A stretch of DNA of 64,000 bases from Pseudisothecium myosuroides (Eukaryota > Streptophyta > Bryopsida > Hypnales > Lembophyllaceae), in assembly GCA_951799445.1 (NCBI GenBank), contig OX637296.1, positions 22,134,001 to 22,198,000 of the forward strand, written 5' to 3'. The notes under the pieces were generated by a model. It had not been told where the DNA came from. It ran no database searches and saw only the letters and a list, made by a program, of their open reading frames with translations. Position 1 is the stretch's first letter; every line of letters starts with the position of its first letter. Below are positions 10,613 to 20,675 of the stretch, one piece after another. Position numbers and translations under genes: made by a program.

Positions 10613-13095
10613 CTGGGGATCAATCATGGAATTGAATTACAATCAAACACTACAAAACAAAAAGATTGAGAAGTGGGAGTGTTGGTAACTACAAGACAGT
10701 TGTACAGAAAAACATACGTCGGGAATCTGGTTTCTGGAGAATTTGGATATGCAATGCCTAAGAGGAATTCAGGCTAAGGCGTTCTGCCCTTTTGTTGAGC
10801 TTCATACGTCTCTAGCTTGATACATGTGCTTTGATAGTGAGACTAAGAGCTCTGTTATATACCTCAGTCATGATTCTTGACATTTTGAAATTACATTATT
10901 AGGAGTAGTTACAATTGAACAAGAACAGATGTTTGGATTGGGAGAAGTTTCAGAAGGTGTTAATTCTTAATACTTTTGTGTGATTCTACTTGGCCATTTG
11001 GCCAAGGATTATGTCCATCAAAAATCACCTACAACTAATCAATGCAACCAACCTCTCTCTTCAGGGTGAAACCTAGCCTAAACAATCCTAGTGGTGGCTT
11101 TGTGTTCTATTGTCAATGTGAACTACTGAGATGTTCCTGAAACTTAGCTCGGTATGAGAGTGATTCATGCAAACAGGCTTAGTCTATGCCCAATAGTCCG
11201 TAGCATCATTTTCTTGATGTTTTATCAAAGATAACGACTACTAGCTCCTAGTACTTGCATACAGCCCTAGAAATCTTATTGTGGATTTCTTACTGGAATT
11301 GTCTTTCCTCCCTGAGCGTGATCATGAACATCAATTTCATTTAACCCTTAAACGTCAACAAAGCCATTCTATGGCTGATGGATGACAAATAATCAATTTG
11401 TGTAGGACATAAATGCAACTATTCATCCTTGGAATTTGTTGTGAAAAAGGAAGATCTTCTACAGTAGCTTGACTTTCAATGAGCACTTTTGCAATTTTTT
11501 AAGCCAATGATTCACACGGTAATGCAAAAGGATGATTTCGAGGACCACCCCTTTGTCCTTTAAGGGTTAATTGGCGATACTCCAACACTTTGACATCTTT
11601 CAGAATACTTGTTCAGAAATATAAATCCATGGCAGTCCTAGATTTTAGACCTCTATGTACATGTAAGTCACAATCTTTGGTGTTGGAACTGTGCCACTCT
11701 AATGAAACTGACATTCATGGGTTTTAGAGTGATAGATAGTTAAAGGCCCAAGAGGAAACTGAGGAATGCCAACCTCAATAAGAAAATTGTTTGCAAGTAA
11801 TTTACATGTATTCTTTATCAATATGAGAGCCTATGGTCAACTTGGGATGTACCTATGAATTAGCATTTAGTTTGCTGAGATAGCGTATGATTTGTTTGAG
11901 TGTTCATTGTTTGAACATTTAAACTTGGCATAATTAAAACTTGACAGAAGAGTGAATTAGGTTGACATAACAATTAGGTTGCCTTAGCCAGAAAAGTTGC
12001 CTCATGACTCACTGCTTGGTCCCTTGGAGGTGCATGCGACTCTCTCAACTGGGCTCTGAACCGGTGCACCAACTCATGCCACACATGATTTGGGGTTGAT
12101 GAAAATTACTGCATCCTTCTATGTCCTTCAATGTCCAGTACCACCAAATATTAATATAGTGTCAAATGTCAAGAAACTAGGGAGAGGCAACCTAATTTCA
12201 CTATTCAGTGTAGCACATAGACCACCTCTCATCAGAGTTCTGTGATTGCCGGTATGCCAGTATGCACATTAGTGCAGTCTAGCTCTCTTAGAGGATCTGG
12301 AAGTACAGATAAGTTCCAATCCCTCCTGATGTGTGATGGACCAGTTTTGAACTCCACTACTTGATTTAAGCTACCATTGGAGTGCTTGTCTCCATTTTCA
12401 CCATGTAAGCTTCATGTTGGAGTCAGTCTCATGTTTTCTTGCCATTTGATTCTCTATTTCAATTCTAAACAGTCAACACTGACTCTTGTGAAAGTTTTGC
12501 AGGATTGATGCTTCCTTGCTCACGCAGAGGATTAAATGAGACTTGGTGTTGTCCCGGCTTGTTCTGCTGGGTTTCAGTTCAGAGATCCTGATACAGTAAG
12601 TCTGGACATGCCTCAAAGGCTTGTGTTGTTGTGGATGTGGGCTACGATTCAACATTTCTGCTAAGCTTACTGTTCACTCACACATTGCACATGATCGTAG
12701 GAATAGTGGGGCTAGTCTTGAGCAAATACAAAAATAGTGAGTACTAGTATGTCATTTCCAAGACTCAACCTTCATGTTCACTTTCTGGCTGCTAAGTTAA
12801 CTTAACTTTTAGTACGTGCACCCAACATTCAACAGGTAATCTATTGACAACTCAATCCCATTTAGCCATGCCTCAAACTTTTCTTTTCTTGCTCATGGCT
12901 ACAGCACTGAGCTGATGAAGTCACTGATCCCTTGCTTTGGTTTCACATATCTGTGCCCATTAAAAGATTATTAAAGTATTCCCTGTTGTTTCTGATGCCA
13001 ATTTTGAATGAAGAGTGGCTGCTGTCCAATTAGTATGGGCAGGTCAGGAAAGGGAGTCAAAAGCCTTAGGCATGTCCAGAATTATGGGTAGGGAA
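10613..13095. other. Flank of the second BTB remnant, non-coding
   Basis: Matches 30277-32700 in copy 2 and, weakly, the 3' flanks of the full BTB genes (for example AGAGGATCTGG, CTTGATACATGTGCTTTGATAG, TCACCATGTAAGC). No conserved reading frame is seen. It contains the TTAA-bounded insertion at 11341-11570. Confidence 0.5.
11341..11570. mobile_element. TTAA-bounded piggyBac-like MITE, 230 bp
   Basis: TTAA at 11341-11344 and again at 11567-11570 flank ends CCCTTAAACGTC (left) and, inverted, CCCTTAAAGGACAAAGG (right). Copy 2 has a single TTAA at 31030-31033 in otherwise collinear sequence (TTTCGTTTAATTGGCGAT), so the insertion boundaries and the 4-bp target duplication are exact. The element at 25820-26048 has the same length and internal sequence and belongs to the same subfamily. 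No coding capacity. Confidence 0.85.
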
Positions 13096-13404
13096 CATTA
13101 GAGAAAATCTGGAGCCTCCAGAGGGCTGCTCCGCAGCTCTCCGAGGTACCCTAAAATTTATTTATTTTTTTGTTGAAAAATTTGTTTTTTCCCTATTCCC
13201 GCCGAGTTGAAACTGCAATGACAGTGGCGCAGGAACCGAAATTTACAATTAAAAAAATAATCGCGATTTCTGACCGTTTCGGCGAGCAGTCAGCCACGCT
13301 GACTGCTCACTGCGGGACTGTTCTGGAGTGACAGGCCAAGCTCTAAAATAGCTTGGCTTGTCACTCCAGAGCAACCCTCCAGAGGGCTGATATTTCTTCT
13401 AATG
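13096..13404. mobile_element. hAT-like MITE with CATTAGA ends
   Basis: 309 bp with left end CATTAGAGAAAATCTGGAGCC and right end, inverted, CATTAGAAGAAATATCAGCC, each followed inward by a CC(T)CCAGAGGG-containing stretch. The flanking 8-mers are GTAGGGAA and GTAGGCTA; the unoccupied site in copy 2 (~32693) reads GTAGGGTA, so an 8-bp duplication with one later change on each side fits. 8-bp duplications point to hAT. The interior carries a short palindrome (GCAGTCAGCCACGCTGACTGC) and a second inverted pair (CCAAGCT and AGCTTGG). Confidence 0.65.
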
Positions 13405-13736
13405 GTAGGCTAGTAGCTAGTCTTTTTGAGTGGATAGTACTCAGACTTTCCATCCACTGGCCTTAAGCATAATAGCATCCCCAATATAATGCCATCCTGT
13501 AAGTTAGTGAACATAAGTCAGAGTCTCAATCTCAATTGTCATAAAGCATCCCTATGGTCTTTTAAATTTTGACCTTCCAAACTGACAAAAAGTGCCTATC
13601 CAAACTGGTGAAAAGTGACCTTCTAAACTAATTGGCATTTGAGGCACGCATGAGAACCCCTATTGTGCAACTAAAGGCCAGGACACTGCATTCCACATAG
13701 AAAGATGGACAAAGACAAGAGGTTTGATTCTACAGT
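13405..13736. other. Non-coding, shared with copy 2
   Basis: Collinear with 32700-33022 of the second duplication copy. No gene, element end or RNA gene is seen. Confidence 0.5.
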
Positions 13737-14387
13737 TTAATACCTAATGAACCAAGTGACCATTTTTTGGTCGTTGTTCCTCTTTTATTGAGCTGTCCGT
13801 TCTCAAATTTTGAGTTATTTTTTTGTAATAAAAATTATTTCTACAAAAAAATTGTGTTATGAATCCAATGGTGGTAGTTTCATCAAATTCCAAGTTAAAC
13901 TCTGCCTTGTGGAATTTTTCAAAGTTAAATGTTGTAGTGTAGTTTACATCTCATTATTTTGGATTTGATTTGGGCATGGACTAAAAAGCATTAGAAGAAT
14001 TTTGGGGCCTTTGGAGGGTTACTCCAAAGTGACAAACCAGTCTATTTAAATGTGGGTCTGACATTCGTGAAAGTGGCCAAAGTGAGTAGTCAGCTAGTTT
14101 GACTTTCGCAAAAATAGTCAAATCATGACTATTTTTGCGACTATAAAATGTATTTGCATTTATTTATTTATTTTAAAACACATGGGCCATTGTACCCACA
14201 ATCTTTAATGTTACAAATGGTGTTTAAACTTAATTTTTTTCCATTAAGTCAAATTAAATCCAATTAAGCCAAATTCTGTGGCTTGATTGGATTTAATTTG
14301 ACTTAATTTAAAAAAATTAAGTTTCAAATAAGCCAATTAAGTGGCTATTGAAACTAGTTGCCGAAGGCAATTTACTTCAATAGCCAC

Positions 14388-14990
14388 TTAACCCCTAATA
14401 GGACCGGGGGTATTTGAGCATAGCTCTTGTTTTCTTGACTAGCTCTTGTAACAAGCATAACTCCTTGTTTTTGAGAAATAATTTTGATGATCGCCACCAT
14501 TAGAATGAAAGAAGACTTATGTAGCTATCCTATGGAAAAAAACCCAATGAAATTGCACAATTTCTGAAAAAATGCCACCGTTGACAAGATTGATGAAAGA
14601 TGTTTGGTTATGCAGTATTTTGTACATACGCTAAAATGGGAATATTGAAATCAGAATGCTCAAAAGTGCTCCAAAAACTTTGATTTTTTTCCCACAAATA
14701 CATATCATCATGATATTGATTTCTAGTTTTTTTCAAATAATTTTGAGGCGTAGAAAAAAAGACATGAGGATGTGAAGTGACGACCCACAACGTCTTTTTC
14801 AATCTCAAAAAATTCACCAAAAATCACACACTCAATCATTTCTTGATCAAATTGCACCAATAGACTCAATAGACAAAATCATCTAGGGTCTCTTTATTGT
14901 TCACAAACTGTTAGTGAAGTTAGCATATCAAATTTCTACAAATGTAGTTGCAAAAGCCACTTGGTGGCCTTATGGTCCTTTAAGGGTTAA
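14388..14990. mobile_element. TTAA-bounded piggyBac-like MITE, nested
   Basis: 603 bp between TTAA copies at 14388-14391 and 14987-14990. Ends are CCCCTAATAGGACCG (left) and, inverted, CCCTTAAAGGACCAT (right). It lies inside the hAT-like element. The flanking GCCACTTAA words are part of local inverted repeats of the host element. Non-coding. Confidence 0.7.
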
Positions 14991-15036
14991 CTTTGGCTAC
15001 TAGCTTCAACAGCCACTTAATCAAATTGTGAGTAAC

Positions 15037-15202
15037 AAAGTGAGAAGAGGAGCTCTTTATAGAAGTAGGGTAGTGGTAGGGTTCACAACTCATGTGGTGT
15101 ACATATCTTCACTCAGTGTCAAATGAGTGAAGACATATATCCCACATGGGTTGTGAACCCTACCACTACCCCACTTCCATAAAGAGCTCCTCTTCTCATC
15201 TT
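15037..15202. mobile_element. Near-perfect foldback hairpin
   Basis: Left arm begins AAGTGAGAAGAGGAGCTC and the right arm ends GAGCTCCTCTTCTCATCTT; the arms (~75 bp) pair nearly completely through GTAGGGTTCACAAC and GTTGTGAACCCTAC, with a loop near 15115-15125. It is absent from copy 2 together with its host element. Transcribed, it would form a long hairpin RNA. Confidence 0.65.
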
Positions 15203-15868
15203 ATTTCTCTCCAAATATCAATGAAGTTAGTCCTTCACACATCCACCAAAACAAATAATTTGGTGGATGATGTTCACTGGATAGTTTTGGGACATTTGCT
15301 TATTTTGGCACAATTGGGTGTTAAATACAAAGTGTTAAAAAATTAGGGTTAAGGTGCATTAAAGTACCTTAATCTGATTTTTTAGTTCTTTGTTTTTGGA
15401 TTTTTAACTATTGTTGAGCATCTGATATTGGAACTTCAAGTGGGTGGGTATTAAGTAGGGAAAAAATCAATTTTGAAGACAAAAAAAAATCCAACTACGG
15501 GATCCTCGGAAGGCTGAGGAGTAATCCTCCAAAGGCCCTGCTTTCCTTTAATGATTAGGCAACCGGTGTGATTCTTGCCTACCTCAAAAAAGTCAAATGG
15601 AAATTTCAAAATATTCTCACAAAGATATGCTCCTTCAAAATAAACTGCCATGTATTTCCATTGATCCAAATAAAACTTCAAAATAAAATATTTCCTAAAA
15701 TGTGAGGTCAAATAATTTGAATTTTTTTGAGGTCCTCACTCTCAATGTGAAATTCAATATCCTATGGTTAAAGTCTATCCAATCTAAAAAAAATGAGCAA
15801 ACAAATTGCTCAAGTTCTTGGCAATTTTGGCCAATTTTGAAAATACAACCCCCTTAGATCATTAGGGG

Positions 15869-16757
15869 TTAACCCTTTAGTGCCCGTGGTTGATTTGGGG
15901 GGCGGGCGTAGTTTTTCAAGAAAATGAATTTTGTGGCCACTCTAAAGATGTAGTCTTAGATCAAACCATACAAGGTGTTTCTATAAGGGAGATTCTTCAA
16001 CCTAACAAAAAATCAAACTCATCCAACGGTACAAATTGCTATAAATAAGATAGGAGGTCCATAAATCAACCTTTTAAGGGCAAAAATTGAATTTTGGAGA
16101 GGTGAAACATCTTTAAATATTTTTTTAGTAAATTTTCCTCTAAAGACAAGTAGAATAGGCATCTAACCCAAGTCGTTTTATATTTTTTCAAGTTTTGTGA
16201 AATTAGTTACAAATTTTTGAAGTTCACCAAAAATGGTCATTTGTGGTCATCAAAACAAATACCCTTCTAAAATGTGCAGATTTGGTACATTGAAGAAAGT
16301 GAAACGTACCTCTAAATCATGTTTGCTTCTAGAGCCTTGTTGGAGTTTGAGTTGCTTTCCTTAATTCTCAAAAATCAATGACTTGAATGACCCTTTAGAA
16401 TTTGCGCTACATAAATACCAATGCATAAGTTTACTTTGGGCATTCATGAGATTACAAAGCAACACTTATGCCTTGTCAAGACATCAAGTTACAAAAAGAT
16501 CTCACAATTTGATTGATATTTTTTTGTATTTTTGTTGAACACTTCCCATTTGAAGGTCCAGGCCATTTGAGTTTGCAACCTTATAGCTAATTCATCAATG
16601 CTCCAATTCTCTTGAAATTGGTTTTGTTTGAAGCGCACAAAGACATTCTAATTGCGTTCCTCTTTGAGATTTTTGTGATCAAATGTATTTTGAACAATAT
16701 TAGACCAAGAGTCCAAAAATCAATCCAAAAGTGGTCGACCGGTCACTAAAGGGTTAA
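15869..16757. mobile_element. TTAA-bounded piggyBac-like MITE, 889 bp
   Basis: Ends CCCTTTAGTGCCCG and, inverted, CCCTTTAGTGACCG (one mismatch in 14), with TTAA at 15869-15872 and 16754-16757. Copy 2 has one TTAA at 33776-33779 joining the same flanks (TAGGGGTTAAAAGAGTC), so it is an insertion into the right TTAA of the older outer element after the duplication. It carries a fragment of the TAAGGTAG MITE (16046-16330). No transposase frame. Confidence 0.85.
16046..16330. mobile_element. Partial TAAGGTAG-type MITE inside the TTAA element
   Basis: Starts TAAGATAGGAGGTCC and continues with sequence matching 6374-6600 and 42424-42720 (for example GAATTTTGG.GAGGTGAAACATC and CATTTGTGGTCATCAAAA). 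The right inverted end is missing or decayed. Confidence 0.5.
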
Positions 16758-18370
16758 GAGAGTCAACGTTCAATCATGACAATATTTTGCCTTGTCTTTT
16801 TGTTTTGAAGGGCTTGCCAAAGAAAGCCCACATAGCATAGCAATCATCAGCATTGAAAAGTGGCGCTCCTAATAGTTATGGACAAGAGATCTCATTTCTT
16901 GGCAAATTCACGCTTCAAGTATTAATTTGAAAAAACCATAGAGGATATTGGTACATCAATGGGGCTAGAAAAGTAAATCATCGTAAGTAAAAAATGGAAA
17001 AAATGTTGATGGCTTGATTTCTATCAATTTCAATTTTCAAAGGTAGATGGTCGTATATTCTCCACTTTAATTTTTGTGTATTCCATGACAACTTTGGAAG
17101 GTTGGTGTAGCCAAAAAGTAGGACATAAAAAGTCAAACAATTTTGGTTTGTATTTAAGAAGGAATTTTTGTCATCTAAGCTTTTCCACACAATTTTGTTG
17201 ATTGTATATTCACATAATTGAGTTCAAATTCAAGTATTCAAGTCCTGTTAGTTATTTTCTAATTTTCATTCAAGATCACTTGTCTCAAAAAAATGAAGTA
17301 TTTGTGTAGTATATATTAGCAATTTTGTTTCTAACTTGTATGTATACTTGATTTTGGCATTCAAAATGATTGATATTGTTTCTCTGACAAAACTAAGCAA
17401 ATGAAATATATCAATTCTAGTTCTGCATCGCTGGGAAAAAAAATCTTTAACATAAATACTACATTGTAATTTGAAGTTGGGAATCTATAATATTATTTCT
17501 AAGTATACAAATACAAAGGATTGTACTTTAAAATATGACATCCGACACTATAATAGATATATATAGGGAATTTTCATATTTTGTTATGAATTTCAGGCCT
17601 TATTTTGTAATTGATATGAATCTCCTTCATTTTTTTTTAGTGCTTATAGACAACATGTCATATCATTTTTGACATAATAAAATCCTAAATTTCATTTGTA
17701 AACAATAGAAATATGCAACATACACAATATTGGATTTTAAAGTTTGACTAAATGGCTCTAGGCTAGGTCCGTTCAAAGTTCACATCATTTTGGAATATGT
17801 CATTTGAAATACACTAAACGGTAATTCTTGGACTTCCAAGTATTTAGCCTCTAATGACCTCAAACAGTGTGTGTCACTTCTTTGGGGGCCTAGTTGCATC
17901 ATTTCAAATAAATCTCTACTTTCACATCGCATGTCCAAATGCCATAAAACAAAGCCTTTGCACTCTTTTGTGCATAAAGATTTCTATCTATACCAAGAAC
18001 GCAAACTCTTTCACTACGATGTGAAAGTTATTGAATTTCAAAGTTTTTATGAATTAAAAATTAAAAAATTACTTTTATTTTTATTTTGGATGACTGTGGC
18101 AATGACACATGGCACACTAGTGTTAATTGAATTAAGTTCAAGATATATAAATTATTTTTTGATTAAATATGGGATACTATTTCAAAACTATTAAAAACAA
18201 CCAATGAATGCATTTTAGTACTTTTGACTTTTTGTTCTCAATACTGGATTTTGAACTTTGATTTGTTTTGATTTGATTTTCTTATTAAATATAGGATATT
18301 GTTTCAAAAAAGCTAAACAAATAGTGATTTTAGCGCTTTTGACTTTAGGTTTTTAAATTTTGATTTTTAA
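16758..18370. other. Non-coding, shared with copy 2, end of the duplication
   Basis: Matches 33780-34770 and 35669-36905. No conserved frame. TTAA at 17737-17740 is the unoccupied site of the element at 34768-35668. The open frame at 17871-18194 is not preserved in copy 2 and is not called. Confidence 0.5.
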
Positions 18371-19030
18371 ATTCAATTTTTTTCTACTTTTGATCAAGAA
18401 TGAAAACTAAAGTTCCCAAAGTTTAGTTTTCATTTTTCTTGAATACTTCAAAAAAATTCAAAAAATGAATAAAGACAAGTGTAAGGACATGATGCAAGGT
18501 GAATGAATTCAAAAATATCCACTTCCTAGTATCTTTTTATATCTAGACAGGTGTAGCTAGCATATTAGTTCAAAAATCTTGAACAAGTATGAATAGGAGA
18601 CACATTTAATTGGAAGCAAGGGATGCTTGGGAGTAAACTTAGAGCATCTGCACCAATTCTTCCTATCCCTATCCCCATTTAGATGAAAGGCAAGCATATA
18701 TGGGAATAAAGAAAAATTTTGTCTACCAATGTTGCTCAATATATAGAGAGGTGATTTGATTCGTATAAATGAGTCCCTATACTGAGTTGAACCCTCATTT
18801 TTCTAAATTTTTAGAAATTCAGAACCTTGTGGGAGATTTCTTCTTTTTCTAAATGAAATACATCCAAATAGGATTAGGGAACTCCCTTGATGGAGATGCT
18901 TTTTAGTCCTTGAACTCTCCTCCATCATTGCAAGCTTATTGCCTTTATCTTTTCTTTTCTTTAATTATATTAAAAATTAAACTAATTAATGTCATATTTT
19001 ACACCACCTCAATATATACTTAAGGCTGGT
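18370..19030. repeat. Dispersed repeat, second copy
   Basis: Related to 5090-6180: shared TTTTGATCAAGAATGAAAA, TTTTTATATCTAGACA, CCTATCCCTATC and CTCCATCATTGCAAGCTTATTG. It lacks the right third of the 5.5-6.3 kb copy. Class unknown. Confidence 0.5.
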
Positions 19031-20659
19031 TTCTTCTTTTAAGGCTGGAAGAATACAATATAGGAAAATATATCCTCCAAAATACATACTTTGATGTTTT
19101 AATTTGTAAAAAATAGGAAAAAAAATTACTAAGAAATTAAAAATTGGTCATTTGGAAGGACTTTCTACTGATGAGTTTCAACCAAAAAAGTGAGGTCAAC
19201 ACCATTTCTATTATTCACAAGTGCACACGCAAGGAGGCCTATTTGCACAAATGTGGAGGACATAAAATAAGGTATTTTTAGATGCCCTTTTATAAACACA
19301 TGTTTGCCTACTATAGGAATATATCATAGAAATTTCAACTGAAAATCATTAATTTAAACCGCTCAATAGTATTCAAAATCCCTAAATTCAAAAGTGTGAC
19401 AAATTAGAGAAATTGAATTTTAAATATAAATGATTTTTCAATGTTTTTGAAAAAAAGGTATACAATTACAATCAAGACATCTAAAAACAATTTTTTTGTT
19501 TTTGGCATTTGGTTTATAACTCTAAAGTTATAGTAGAGGATAATTTCGTTTTGCCAAACTGTAACAATAATTGACCACTCTTTCTTGCAATCACCCCACA
19601 TTTTTAGACATTAAAAAAAAATTCTACCATTTTTTTCAAGGAATCTCATCTCCATCAAATTTTTTAAATTTTTTAAATTTTTTTTTATTATATTCTAAAA
19701 TTTTCAACATTAATTTAATATCTATTTTTGTTAAATTTCCATTACCTTTGTTTGAGCAATAACTTTTGGAGAATTTTTTTTAGATCCAGATTTTTGAATA
19801 TAAAACATTTATAGCATACAAATGTACTCTAATTTTCTATATATTATTTTCTATTTAAATATTTTTTCCAAAAGTTCTAGTATTCAAAGTATTGTCAAGT
19901 ATTATACCTCAAAATGCAACAAATTGGCAAGTGCTTCTCGCTTTCACGTATAGAATAGGCATCCAAATTCTTTTTTGCTTTCACCCATAAAGTGGGTATC
20001 CTAATTCTCATGCCAGTTAATTACTCACCAATACTAAGTAATCATTTGCTGTAGTGTTACCAACACTAACTGTCAATGTCAACATGAACGCTATAATTTG
20101 TCAACAAAATGAAAATCACAGTGAGTTTATCATAGTAAGATAAGTAATACTACATGTGACATAACCCTAAATATCATTCTTATTGTAGTCTGTGGTCGGA
20201 GGACCTCTTAAAGTGAAACAAGTTCAATTTTGGCACGCCTTGTTGAATCCGATCCAAGTATCGTGCTAAGGGCGATTTGACAAGTAAGCAATTGAGGGCA
20301 CCCACCTTCTGATGAGAGTTTTGACAGGATGTTTAACTAGTGCTTAACCATTATTTTCTTTGCATGTGAGGTGATGTGCAGAATGACACAACTGCCGATC
20401 GCTTCAAACGATGAGCTCTCAAGGCTACATCCCAAGGTCTAAGAATCTGCCAAATTGCGCTGTAAGTTTAGACTCTCGGGAGACTCTGCTGTTTCACTGA
20501 AGTCATCCCGGATGAGCTAAGCTTCTGCCATATTGCTCTGTAAAATTGGGTTTCCCGGAGACTGTGTTGTTTCACTGTAGCCGGAGTCCATATTTCGCAG
20601 TTCTAGCGGTTCTCTCGTTTTGGTCGCTCCCCTGTTTGCGTGTTTAGATATTTTCTAGA
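19031..20659. other. 5' flank of BTB gene B, with a 78-bp tandem duplication
   Basis: AT-rich and featureless to ~20160, then of more balanced composition. Positions 20439-20516 and 20517-20590 are two copies of a ~78-bp unit (CTAAGAATCTGCC / CTAAGCTTCTGCC, then GGAGACT and TGTTTCACTG). This is probably promoter or leader sequence of the BTB gene. TTTTCTAG at ~20651-20658, just before homology with copy 1 begins, looks like a splice acceptor, so an upstream non-coding exon is possible. Confidence 0.45.
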
Positions 20660-20675
20660 TCAAGTGGAGGCCGCG

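Larger units (their letters stand above)
13989..15553. mobile_element. hAT-like element with CATTAGA ends, inserted in the outer element
   Basis: Left end CATTAGAAGAATTTTGGGGC then CTTTGGAGGGTTACTCC; right end, inverted, CATTAAAGGAAAGCAGGGC then CTTTGGAGGATTACTCC. It shares its termini with the element at 13096-13404. Copy 2 lacks it (33260-33285 runs straight through). The 1565 bp include a nested TTAA element (14388-14990) and a foldback (15037-15202); no transposase is seen. The target duplication is too decayed to read. Confidence 0.65.
13737..15872. mobile_element. Outer TTAA-bounded element, interrupted (copy 1)
   Basis: Left TTAA (13737-13740) with a decayed end TACCTAATGAACC, and right end ATCATTAGGGG followed by TTAA (15869-15872). 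The uninterrupted counterpart in copy 2 is 33023-33779 (757 bp) with better ends. In this copy it is split by the hAT-like element at 13989-15553. It is present in both duplication copies, so it is older than the duplication. Confidence 0.65.
688..18260. repeat. Segmental duplication, copy 1
   Basis: This segment is collinear with 20660-36905. Shared landmarks in order are the BTB gene, its 3' flank, a C-terminal BTB remnant, an AT-rich block, a foldback element, the minus-strand acidic ORF, an LTR-like block, a second BTB remnant and a TTAA-bounded element. The match starts close to the BTB start codon at 5' and fades near 18260, where both copies share a TTTTAG(TA/CA)CTTTTGAC stretch. Copy-specific insertions are listed separately. 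Boundaries were judged by eye. Confidence 0.8.
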
